A DNA stretch of 27,500 nt from Prorocentrum cordatum (lineage: Eukaryota; Sar; Dinophyceae; Prorocentrales; Prorocentraceae): the NCBI GenBank assembly GCA_963575745.1, contig CAUYUJ010017817.1, positions 80,001-107,500 of the forward strand. The letters run 5' to 3'. Below are positions 18,188 to 25,416 of this stretch, one piece after another (the stretch's first letter is position 1; each line of letters starts with the position of its first letter). Position numbers and translations under genes: made by a program. The notes beneath the pieces were generated by a model. That model saw only the letters and a list, made by a program, of their open reading frames with translations, was not told the DNA's origin and did not search any database.

Positions 18188-18304
18188 CCCTACAACAAAT
18201 GTGGCCCCAAACCAACAGCGGCCGCTGTTGGGCAGGCGGCCTTCTGTCTCGAATGGGCACAGGCCGCGGCGGCGTGGACAGCGAGTCCTGTGCAAAAGGA
18301 GCAG
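18188..18304. repeat. Family C dispersed repeat, copy 2
   Basis: This block matches 3892-4012 in order and orientation (ACAACAA, GCGGCCGCTGTTGGGC, CCTTCTGTCTCGAA, CCGCGGCG, GCAAAA). It includes the palindrome AACAGCGGCCGCTGTT (18213-18228). Confidence 0.65.
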
Positions 18305-18387
18305 GAACTGCTGTTGGGCATGGTGCCCATTATTTCCGTGCCCATGTCGGGCGTCCAGAGACGGAGCAAGGACGAGGACAAATGTTC

Positions 18388-18400
18388 TCGGAAGCCGGGC

Positions 18401-18401
<1 letters not shown>
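18388..18401. mobile_element. Family F element copy 2, left fragment (split by the LINE)
   Basis: TCGGAAGCCGGGCA is identical to the first 14 bases of family F copy 1 (1948-1961). It ends exactly where the LINE's (GA)n tail begins. The rest of this copy resumes at 22886, beyond the LINE's 5' end. Confidence 0.8.

Positions 18402-18452
<51 letters not shown>
18402..18452 (-). repeat. (CT)n tail of the LINE ((GA)n on plus strand)
   Basis: About 51 bp of GA dinucleotide on the plus strand with one AAAG interruption at 18417-18420. Being directly between the LINE 3' UTR and the interrupted target element, it is most simply the 3' tail of the retrotransposon, where most LINEs have poly(A) or another simple repeat. 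Confidence 0.85.
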
Positions 18453-18453
<1 letters not shown>

Positions 18454-18495
18454 AAGCCGTGCACGTCCAGGGTGCATTGGCAGTGAAACGTGAAG
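18453..18495 (-). other. LINE 3' UTR
   Basis: Short region between the ORF2 stop (TAG, 18496-18498) and the (CT)n tail. It contains GCACCCTGGACGTGCACGGC on the minus strand. Confidence 0.75.
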
Positions 18496-20148
18496 CTATG
18501 CTCGCGCCGGCGCGCCAAAGCAGAAGCGCCAGGCAGCCTTGCGCCACGCGTGCGCAGACCCAGTCAGTGCCTGTCGTAGAGTTGCTTGTCCGCCAGCTGC
18601 TTGGCATGCCAAGTCGTAAACACACGGGTTCCAACTGTTTCTGGGCCGGCCGCGCCTGCGGGGGCCCCGCGGGCGGGCTAATGTGCACCTCCCTGGCGTG
18701 AAGACGCAGCGCCTCACTGCGCTGCCATCTGGTTGCCGGGCGACGTTTCCCATCAGGACCAACTGTCTGTACGCCAGCAAAGAACTCAGCTTGCCGCAGC
18801 CACATGTGGCGCGCACGGACTCATTGGTGATGCGACTCACATACGAACGCCCGATGCCAGCCACTTTTCGGAGGCACCGTGCTTGGAAGGCGCCCAGCTT
18901 GTTTGCCTCGGCCTTGTTGAGCCACACGGTGTGCAAGCAATACATGAGTTTGGACACAATGCATGCTTCAAATATCCGCACCTTCCTTCGCAATGGAATA
19001 TTGCAGTGCTTCCAAACCTTGCAGAGCGTGCTGAAATCTGCCGCTGCCATGCCCAAGCGTCTGCTCAGCTCGGGGCCGCTCCCGCCGCTGGCAGATAGGA
19101 GGCCGCCCAAATAAACCACGCTCTCCTTGCACGGCACCACTGCGCCGCCGGGTTTTGTCAGCGCGGTCTGGCACCTAACAGGCAGAGCCTCTATCTTGCT
19201 CCAGTTAAACATCAATCCGTAATGCTGCCCTGCCTCCAGGATGCATTTCATGAGCGCGCCCACGAACTCGTCGTTGGTGCCCACCACGAGCGCGTCGTCC
19301 GCGTAGATCAGCTCGCTGACCGGAAGCTGCTCATCTTGCGTAAATCCCTGCCGCGTGAAAGCCACTCTGGCGTCGCGCATCAAGACTGTCATTACTATGG
19401 AAAACAAATACGGCGATAGCGGGCAGCCCTGTGAGATACCGCACTCTTGCGGCCAAGATGCGGACACTGCTCCGGCCTCTCGTACCCAGAACGATCTATC
19501 CGTGTAGATTGACCGTGCACATTCTGCAAATGGTGCTGGCACGCCGAAGCGGAGTAGAGCTTGCAATAAACCCTCTGGCGACACACTGTCGAAGGCCTTC
19601 GCCCAATCCCGCGCTAGGAAGATCAGCCGGTCGTAGCGGGACTCCAATGTGGCATCGATCATCCTCCGGGCGACAAACAAGGCGTCTGATGCACCCCGGC
19701 CGCTCCTGAAGCCGTACTGCGTGTCCCAGATACAACGATCTGCTCCTGCGTCCTTCAGCCGAGCAAGCAAAATCATGGCGTAGAGTTTGTACCCAATCGG
19801 TAGCAGAGAGATGGGTCTGAAGTTGGCGCAATCCGCAACGTCGCCCTTCTTGAAGATCGCTGCTACCAAAGCTTCGTGCCACGCTGCGGGGACGGACTGT
19901 TCGGCCAAGCGCCTGTTGCACAACGCCGTAGCCCATTCCACTGCCGGGGAATCTGGCACGCAGATCGTCTTCCAGAATTCCGCCGGGATGTCGTCACCAC
20001 CCGGGGCTCTGTTCCGCTTGAGCTCGCGGGCTGCCTTGCACACCTCCACCGTGCTGATTCGACCGCACTCAACAGGCAGCGCCGGGCCAATGGGGAAAGG
20101 GTCGTCGACGACGGTCGTCGGCCGCACGGCCCATTGAACCGTGGAGAA
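18496..20148 (-). CDS. ORF2 segment: reverse transcriptase domain and C-terminal region
   Basis: Open from just after the TAA at 20149 to the TAG at 18496. Taking the GTG at 20127 as residue 1, the RT blocks are in order: RNRAPGGDDIP (38-48), NFRPISLLPIGYKL (102-115), QYGFRSGRGASDA (137-149), motif A RDWAKAFDSV with catalytic Asp174, motif B GISQGCPLSPYLF (230-242), motif C YADD (275-278) and VVYLGGLLS further on. The three catalytic Asp residues are present. The C-terminal region (FQARCLRKVAGIGRSY, later RGRPRNSW) is basic and has a single CGCG but no clear zinc knuckle or RNase H. The enzyme would copy the LINE RNA at the nicked target. As a separate ORF it lacks its endonuclease and linker. 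Confidence 0.92.
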   Translation of the reverse strand, partial: FSTVQWAVRPTTVVDDPFPIGPALPVECGRISTVEVCKAARELKRNRAPGGDDIPAEFWKTICVPDSPAVEWATALCNRRLAEQSVPAAWHEALVAAIFKKGDVADCANFRPISLLPIGYKLYAMILLARLKDAGADRCIWDTQYGFRSGRGASDALFVARRMIDATLESRYDRLIFLARDWAKAFDSVSPEGLLQALLRFGVPAPFAECARSIYTDRSFWVREAGAVSASWPQECGISQGCPLSPYLFSIVMTVLMRDARVAFTRQGFTQDEQLPVSELIYADDALVVGTNDEFVGALMKCILEAGQHYGLMFNWSKIEALPVRCQTALTKPGGAVVPCKESVVYLGGLLSASGGSGPELSRRLGMAAADFSTLCKVWKHCNIPLRRKVRIFEACIVSKLMYCLHTVWLNKAEANKLGAFQARCLRKVAGIGRSYVSRITNESVRATCGCGKLSSLLAYRQLVLMGNVARQPDGSAVRRCVFTPGRCTLARPRGPRRRGRPRNSWNPCVYDLACQAAGGQATLRQALTGSAHAWRKAAWRFCFGAPARA

Positions 20149-20630
20149 TTACTCCGCCAGAATTTCGGCTCTCTTGTCGCTGTCCACTTGCTGTCCGCGT
20201 GAATCTCGCATCCGTCCTTGCTGCGCTCGAGGGCCCTTCCTGAGCTTTCTAATCTCCGTCCAGTCGCCAGAGGCCAACAACTCGTCGAGCCATTTGCTAC
20301 GGTCAGCTTTCACGGCAGCTTTGATCCTGCCGCGCAGTCGTTTCTCAGCCTCGTAGTCGCCGCATTGCCGCGCCTCGCCGCGCAAGGCGATCAGCTCGAG
20401 GGTGGCATCGCTGATCCATGGCCTGCTCTTGGAGCCACCAGCCTCTGGCAAGCATTTCCGTGCAGCATCGGTGAATGCGTCCACCATGGAACCGTTGAGC
20501 TGATCTAATGTGCCATCCAATGGGTCCCGGTCCCCCATGTAATCCACGAAAGCACGCTGGAATGGCGACACAAGTGGGCCATGCGACAGCGCTGAGATAT
20601 CCAGCCGGGCCGCGTGCTGCCGGGCAGCTC
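20149..20630 (-). pseudogene. ORF2 segment: endonuclease-RT linker, second frame
   Basis: Open in the same frame as the RT segment, from about 20636 to the TAA at 20149-20151. It reads ARLDISALSHGPLVSPFQRA then RPWISDATLELIALRGEARQ, a PWIS-type linker often found between the endonuclease and RT of LINEs. The GTG at 20571 is not a real start. This segment joins the two domains and shows that the breaks are within one former gene. Confidence 0.82.
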
Positions 20631-21577
20631 TGGATGTTCAGGCGCACGTGGCACTGCAAGAGAAAGTGGTGGGATGCCAGAGCGGCGCCCCTCACAGAAT
20701 AGACATCGCAAACGTGTTCTTGCAGTTGGCGCGAGCACAAGAAGAAGTCAATATGCCCAAAGTGCTCCGGTGTGGCTGGATCTGATGGCCGGGACCCCAC
20801 ACTGTAGCATGTGATTTGCTTTTCCGGCACGTGGTCGAAGAACGTGTTGCTGACCGCCAAATCGCAAGACACACAAAATTCCAGCAAGAAGCTCCTGTTC
20901 GACTCCGGGTTGAACTCCGCTCCGGGGTTGCCGAAAATATACGGGCCTAGACGCTCCTCCTCAGAAGGGAAACGTTTGTGAAGTCTTGCGTTGAAGTCCC
21001 CCAGCAATAACTTGCCTCCATGGCCGGACGTGTTACGAACAATCACGTCCAAAGAATTGTACAAATCACGTCTGTCTGTCACTGGCTTTCCGCTATGGGG
21101 CGCGCATACACTGAAAATTTGGATTTTACCTCCTGGGACCCTGATCTTCGCGACAGCGACCCTGGGAGATATCATACGGAACCCAATAATACTCTCACGA
21201 ATACGTGGACAAAATAGGAAACCCACTCCAGCTGTATCTTGGTCTTCGTGGTCCCCCGATAGCACCAATAGGTAGCCCCGGTTAGTGACAGCATGCGTTG
21301 ACTCGCTCTTGTGCGTCTCCTGGAGCGCCAATACATCGACGGCCCGACTCCGCATAAGAATTTGTAGCTCCCCCAGCTTCGCTTCTGTCAGCCCCTCGAC
21401 GTTCCAAAAGCCCACGGCGACACCATCAGTGCATGGACGTAGCCGCCCGCCTCGGAAATCAGGAACCCCCTCTTCATGTAGCACATCCCCTCTTCTACTC
21501 CTTGTTGTGGAACTTATACTTGTACTGGTACTCCGTGCGTGCAGGCTTTGCGGATGAATTCTTAAACGATCGTTCAT
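20615..21577 (-). CDS. ORF2 segment: AP-like endonuclease domain
   Basis: From ATG at 21577. Endonuclease/exonuclease/phosphatase motifs are in order: FWNVEGL (Asn59), LALQETH (Glu87), LLGDFNARLH (Asp194, Asn196), GHIDFFLC (Asp277) and ASHHFLL (His304). Two usual positions differ. The VYAP motif reads VCAP (Cys158), one base from Tyr. The SDH motif reads SHH (His303 in place of Asp), also one base away. Known family members nick target DNA to prime reverse transcription; these changes, with the breaks downstream, suggest a decayed copy. After about residue 320 the frame loses family resemblance, marking the frameshift. Confidence 0.9.
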
Positions 21578-21628
21578 AAGTGCAGTATTGCCGACTGCGG
21601 GTGAAACGTCACTGATCAAATGCGTTTG

Positions 21629-22768
21629 TCAATGATGTGGGCCGCTCCCCTTGGCCCCTCCTTTTGCCCTCCCCTTCAGGCCCTGGGCAGCCCGAGCCAC
21701 AAGGTCGTCCGCCTTCTTCGCCAACTCCTTCATCTCCGGGTGATTGTGGAGCTCCGCCCAAGTAGACCATTCGCCTTGCCATTGATAGGCCACGCTGTGG
21801 TCGACAATCTTCGCTGTCAGCGCGTGCTCGCCTCCCACGGTCACCACGTACGGCGCCTCCTCGCTGACAGAGATAGTGTAGCCGATCTGCCACTCGTCCT
21901 TCAAAAGGCGCTTGAGCCCGAGGCAGTAGTTCCGGGCAGCACGGTCCGTTGCTGAACGGTCCTGGGAGGCCCAGACCTTCTTGTCCCCTGAGGTGTAGCC
22001 CACGGTGCGGAGAAGCTCAACAGCTTTGTCCCGCGAGCTCATGTTGGAGAACTCCACGAAAGCGATTCCTGTGAAGGTCCCTTTGGAATAGATTTTCGCT
22101 GGGGGAGGGGCTGAGAGTGTCTTCAACTTCTCTTGTAACCACTCGGCGGCCGTCGACAAGTCGCCAACGCCGTCTAAATTCCCCACCACCATTGTAACGA
22201 AGCGCTTGTTGGCGGGCTGGTCTGAGGAGAGAGTGGAGCCGTGGGGGGGGTCATTGCTCGCCATAGCCATCTTGATGCGATCGTCGACGAGCTTACCTAT
22301 CTCCTCGCTGGTCATGGGCATTGTATTCAACATCTCCTCCATCTTGTCAATGCGCAGATCGGCATCGATAACGCTAGCCTCGATGTTCTCCAGGCGGCTG
22401 GTCAGAGTCTCGCTCAAGGACGTGACCTTGATGTCCAGCTTCCCGAAGTCCCTCCGCAGAGCGTCCACGATGGAGGTCATGGGGGCCAGCTGCTGCTTCA
22501 GGAGGGCTGCAATGCCGCCCATCGTCACGGGCTCCGTGTCCACGGCAGCGGCGTCGGCATCCGAGAAGTCTGGCTGCCGGAAGGGGTTCGCGAGCTGATC
22601 CTTCACCTCGCGGTCCGAGTCACTGTCCATCTCCTGAAGTGGGCTCCTGAGGCGGGCCCGCTTGTCGGCGGGGGTGTCGAGGGCCACGACGACTGGCGCT
22701 GCACCGGAGGACGTCCCGCCTAGAGCTTCACGCACAGGAGTGCCCGGCTGGCGAGTGTGGGCTGGCAT
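21629..22768 (-). CDS. LINE ORF1 protein (coiled coil, RRM, basic tail)
   Basis: 379 residues, intact. I chose the ATG at 22768 (MPAHTRQPG). An upstream in-frame start at 22858 would add about 30 hydrophobic residues lying in the 5' UTR. Residues 1-80 are low-complexity and acidic towards the end. About 84-168 form a heptad-rich helix (LRRDFGKLDIKV, LENIEASV, RIDKMEEML), likely a coiled coil. About 190-270 match an RRM, with RNP2-like FVTMVVGNLDG (190-200) and RNP1-like FTGIAFVEF (232-240). The tail (364-379) is Lys/Gly-rich. This is the coiled coil plus RRM plan of L1-type ORF1 proteins, which bind LINE RNA as oligomers with chaperone activity. The TGA stop is 51 nt before the ORF2 ATG, in the same frame. 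Confidence 0.9.
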   Translation of the reverse strand: MPAHTRQPGTPVREALGGTSSGAAPVVVALDTPADKRARLRSPLQEMDSDSDREVKDQLANPFRQPDFSDADAAAVDTEPVTMGGIAALLKQQLAPMTSIVDALRRDFGKLDIKVTSLSETLTSRLENIEASVIDADLRIDKMEEMLNTMPMTSEEIGKLVDDRIKMAMASNDPPHGSTLSSDQPANKRFVTMVVGNLDGVGDLSTAAEWLQEKLKTLSAPPPAKIYSKGTFTGIAFVEFSNMSSRDKAVELLRTVGYTSGDKKVWASQDRSATDRAARNYCLGLKRLLKDEWQIGYTISVSEEAPYVVTVGGEHALTAKIVDHSVAYQWQGEWSTWAELHNHPEMKELAKKADDLVARAAQGLKGRAKGGAKGSGPHH

Positions 22769-22874
22769 GACTGGGAATGTGGTGTAAGAAGTGAGTAACA
22801 GAAAGAAGAAAGAGTAATGAAAAAATGTGGTGATTGACCGCCCCAGCGACAAGCTCAATACCTAACCGCCCCAG
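22769..22874 (-). other. LINE 5' UTR
   Basis: About 106 bp between the relict spliced leader and the ORF1 ATG. The minus strand is pyrimidine-rich near the ATG (CATTACTCTTTCTTCTTTCT). Confidence 0.75.
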
Positions 22875-22885
22875 CTTGAGCCAAA
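22875..22885 (-). other. Relict dinoflagellate spliced leader at the LINE 5' end
   Basis: The minus strand reads TTTGGCTCAAG, identical to the last 11 nt of the 22-nt dinoflagellate spliced leader, ending in the AAG that joins the mRNA body. The next bases out (AGA on the minus strand) no longer match the leader and instead belong to the interrupted family F element. The position at the very start of the LINE, just before its 5' UTR, is where a leader should be if a trans-spliced LINE RNA was copied into DNA and 5'-truncated. Relict leaders in retro-copied dinoflagellate genes are established knowledge. An 11-nt match alone could be chance; its location makes it convincing. Confidence 0.82.
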
Positions 22886-23050
22886 TCTGCTAAATCCGTG
22901 GCTACTAAATCCGTGGCTACTGAAATCGACCTCCGGGAAGAAACCCGTTGGCTGTTTCGCGTGCCGCGCCTCATTCCGGGAAGCTGTTTCTTCCCTCCAG
23001 GAGGGCCGCTTTAGCAGCCACGGTTTTGGCAGCCCTCGCCCAGCTTCCGA
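22886..23050. mobile_element. Family F element copy 2, right fragment
   Basis: CTGCTAAATCCGTGGCTA through GAAATCGACCTCCGGGAAG to the end GCCCTCGCCCAGCTTCCGA matches family F copy 1 (1968-2136). A 15-bp segment (CTAAATCCGTGGCTA) is duplicated here. Its missing left end is at 18388-18401. Compared with copy 1, about four bases (AGGG) are lost or replaced at the LINE junction. Confidence 0.85.
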
Positions 23051-24051
23051 AATTCGGGCGAGGATGCGTCGAGGATCTCTGAGATCCATTTCTGTTTGCC
23101 GTCAACGGCTACAGCTGCCCCTCCTGCACCGCTGGGGGGCGGGCGACTCCTCCCCAGGGGGGGAAAGTTAGTTGAACGGGCGACGGCGCCACGAACAACT
23201 CCAAACCTGCTACCCCAAAGAGTGGGGCAGCAGTCGACCTGATGCTGACCAGCAGGCGACGGCGCCACACAAGACAGAAGCAGGCCGCTCGGGCGCCGCG
23301 GCCTTCTCAGAGCGTTGCGGGGCGCTCTGCGAGCGCCCCAGAACTCCCTGCAACAGATCTGTCCTCGCCCTCGCCCCGTCCGCCCTCGGCCTCCACCGAC
23401 GCCGCAGGAGAGGGCTTCTCCGAAGGCTGGCGAGCTTCTGGGAAGCCCCGCCGCCTTCTGAGAGGGGCCTGCCCCCTCTCGGTGCACCCCCCGGGCGCGC
23501 CGCCGAGAAGCCTCAGTGGGAGGACTAGCCGGGATTGAAACTGCGTGACCAGGAGCCAAGCCCGTCTTTGGGCGGGGGGGGCTCGTCGCACCAGGTGCGG
23601 GGGAGGGGCTCGAGGGTTGAGCTGCTTGGGCGTCTGTGGGCAGCTCGGCCTCTGGATGGCCCAGGACGCCCTCCAGCGGGCCTCAGGCTGGCCCGACAGC
23701 GCCTCCCGATGGACTCAAGACGGCCTCAGGTATATACATATGGGTATAGGTGTGTGTGTAATCAGATACACACACACACACACACACACTAGAACCACGC
23801 GCGCCCGAGCTTCGCACGCGTAGGTTCTAGTACCGATTACTCCACGGCACTCACCCCTACAACTCAGCAGAAGGGGAAAGAGGTCCTGAGGGAAACGGGT
23901 CCTGGACCCTGGGCCTTTCCCAATTCTATCCCGAGTCGTCTTCTGACAGTCCCGGGGCCCGTGGTGGACCACGACAGCCCGAAAACCGCAAGAACCTCAG
24001 GACCCGATTCACCCAGGACCCGTTCCCTCAAAGCGAACCACCACCCCTACG
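23051..24051. other. GC-rich stretch with a (CA)n tract, no supported gene
   Basis: GCGACGGCGCCAC occurs twice (about 23179 and 23257). A (CA)n microsatellite is at 23767-23789. Overlapping Arg/Pro/Ala-rich frames on both strands at 23170-23590 look like composition effects. I recognise no gene. Confidence 0.5.
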
Positions 24052-24220
24052 GTCAAAAACCCGAATAAGGACGCGCGGTAAGGACGCAAGACCCTTGGAA
24101 GCCGAAGTTGGGATTTTTGGGGCGGCGGACGACGAAAACCCCAAGGACGCAAGAGCAAGGAAGAGCAAGGACGCAAGGGCACCCTGAGCGAAGTCGCGCG
24201 TCCTTATTAGGGTTTTTGAC
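24052..24220. mobile_element. Element G, inverted-repeat element
   Basis: About 169 bp with 26-bp ends: GTCAAAAACCCGAATAAGGA then CGCGCG at the left, and CGCGCG then TCCTTATTAGGGTTTTTGAC at the right, differing at one position. Inside, AAGGACGCAAG is repeated. The flanks (CCCTACGG and CAGTACCG around the TCAAAAA core) are only weakly alike. One copy is seen. Confidence 0.72.
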
Positions 24221-24567
24221 AGTACCGCTTCTGCAACGATTACCACCGACTCTGCTGGCACGGCCACGACCACGGAGGCGCGGGCCTCCGCAGGACCGAC
24301 TGCGCGTGTGAAGCTGTGCCCTTCTCCGACGGGAGCCCGAGCGCGGCGCCGAAAACATCGACGCCCCCTGTCTTCCAGCGAAGTGTTCCTCCTCCTGGCC
24401 TTGCCGTGAGGCCGCGCTCCTTCTGTCCCCCCCTCTTTGTTAATTCCAGCTTCGCGCGGCCCGCTTAGCTTCGACCGGAAGAGGTGCGCTCTCGACCCGC
24501 GAATCAAAAAAAACCTGTCTTCCAGCGAAGGGGGGACGAAACGTGGAGGCGGGGCTCGGGGGGGCAC
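24221..24567. other. Spacer, nothing recognised
   Basis: No gene. CTGTCTTCCAGCGAAG occurs twice (about 24368 and 24514). Confidence 0.45.
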
Positions 24568-24715
24568 ATGCGATACGGAACCGGAGAATACACCGCCGCT
24601 GGATCGGCGACAGGCCCCCGGCAACAGGGCTGCACGATGGGGGGCCGGGCTGGGCGGGGGCACTCAGGCCCCGGTCGGCAACGAGTGGGCGATTGGAGGG
24701 GCGATGCGCCCCCCC
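24568..24715. repeat. Family E element, partial copy 3
   Basis: GCGATACGGAACCGGAGAAT, then ATCGGCGACAGGCCCC and later GAGTGGGCGATTGGAGGG, follow the family E core in order. The terminal inverted repeats are not clear, so this copy is either truncated or strongly diverged. Confidence 0.55.
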
Positions 24716-24783
24716 AGAGCAGGTTCCGTTCCAGGCGGCACCCCTGATGAAGCTCCAATGTAGTCGGACAGCCTCCCAATCCC

Positions 24784-24902
24784 AGGGGAGGGGGAGGAGG
24801 GAGGAGGAGGAGGAGGAGGAGGAGGAGGAGGAGGAGGAAGAGGAGCGAAAAGGGAAGAAAAGGAGGAGGAGGAGGAGGAGGAGGAGGAGGAGGAGGAGGA
24901 GA
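24784..24902. repeat. (GGA)n microsatellite
   Basis: Two GGA blocks separated by AAGAGGAGCGAAAAGGGAAG. Confidence 0.95.
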
Positions 24903-24969
24903 CGTCTTGTCCCAGATGGCCGACGGCAGGAACTTAGTCATAGGAGGTAAAAGATCAGGCTAAGCCACC

Positions 24970-25128
24970 ATGCCCCAGCAGACGGTCCCTTCCAAGCCAT
25001 CGCCGAAGCCTGTCCCACCGAACCGCGATGAGGGCAACCCAGCCAGCAACACGGCAGCCAGGTCACCGGAAGAGGTGCCCTACAAGCCACCGCCCGCAGA
25101 GAAAGCTACAGGAGCACACACGGCATGA
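24970..25128 (+). CDS. Short Pro-rich ORF upstream of and in frame with the next ORF
   Basis: 52 codons from ATG at 24970, in the strong eukaryotic start context GCCACCATGC, to TGA at 25126-25128. An in-frame TAA lies 9 nt upstream of the ATG. The product is Pro/Lys/Glu-rich and low in complexity. It is in the same frame as the ATG at 25132, one codon past the stop, so this may be the N-terminus of a longer protein interrupted by TGA, or an upstream ORF. I recognise no family. Confidence 0.4.
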   Translation: MPQQTVPSKPSPKPVPPNRDEGNPASNTAARSPEEVPYKPPPAEKATGAHTA

Positions 25129-25131
25129 AAT

Positions 25132-25416
25132 ATGGCCACGGTCTCCGAGGGGACATCGACACCTGTTGAGAAGTCGCACATTGGCGTCGGCTCAGGCACA
25201 ACCACTACCGAGCTCCAGCACGACATCGTTCGGCGATTGACGCTTGACCAACACCAGCAGCAGCAACTAATACGACCACACTTCGCCACTATTCAGCATA
25301 CACGTCCGCAAGTTGATGAATTAAGGAGGCCATCAAGGAGATCAGCGACCCTGAGGCGGCCTTCGACTGGAACACTGACCCATACGCAAACGACAGCGCA
25401 AAGTACGACAAGGTGA
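25132..25416 (+). pseudogene. N-terminal part of an unrecognised protein, frame lost near 25320
   Basis: From ATG at 25132 it reads MATVSEGTSTPVEKSH, then a helical Gln-rich stretch (ELQHDIVRRLTLDQHQQQQL) to about 25320. After that this frame becomes an Arg/Thr/Ser-rich run typical of an off-frame reading, while the -1 frame opens with a more protein-like sequence (see next entry). This suggests one indel at about 25310-25322. I found no slippery heptamer that would suggest programmed frameshifting. Confidence 0.45.

Larger units (their letters stand above)
18496..21577 (-). pseudogene. LINE ORF2, endonuclease-reverse transcriptase, disrupted
   Basis: From ATG at 21577 to TAG at 18496 this would encode about 1,025 residues in the order endonuclease (about 55-310), linker, reverse transcriptase, C-terminal region. 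Two breaks are visible. The frame changes between about 20640 and 20610, since the 21577 frame and the downstream frame differ by one base. An in-frame TAA lies at 20149-20151, between AEILAE and FSTVQWAVR. The frame upstream of the ATG is open back to the ORF1 stop, so ORF1 and ORF2 are in the same frame with 51 nt between the TGA and this ATG. The start is uncertain: an upstream TTG at 21619 is less likely than the ATG. Confidence 0.9.
18402..22885 (-). mobile_element. Full-length LINE (non-LTR) retrotransposon with relict spliced leader
   Basis: A 4.48-kb minus-strand element. Reading from 22885: relict spliced leader (22875-22885), 5' UTR of about 106 bp, ORF1 (22768-21629), ORF2 (21577-18496, broken), 3' UTR of about 43 bp and a (CT)n tail (18452-18402). 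Both ends are set by the split family F element on either side. ORF1 has a coiled coil, RRM and basic tail. ORF2 has an AP-like endonuclease followed by reverse transcriptase, as in L1-type LINEs. I see no RNase H domain. The endonuclease nicks target DNA and the transcriptase primes from the nick. This copy cannot make intact ORF2 protein, so it is probably inactive. It likely entered as a trans-spliced transcript copied into DNA. Confidence 0.93.

Noticed and set aside
18182-18805. 207-codon minus-strand frame over the LINE 3' end
   Set aside because: It overlaps the RT C-terminus in another frame and runs through the (CT)n tail as poly-Leu/Ser; it is a shadow.
22769-22858. Hydrophobic N-terminal extension of LINE ORF1 (possible signal peptide)
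   Set aside because: The 30 codons before MPAHTRQPG lie in the pyrimidine-rich 5' UTR; the hydrophobic run comes from TTC/CTT-type codons. ORF1 proteins of this class are not secreted.
25310-25330. Programmed -1 frameshift site in the unknown ORF
   Set aside because: No slippery heptamer is present at the transition; a simple indel is more likely.
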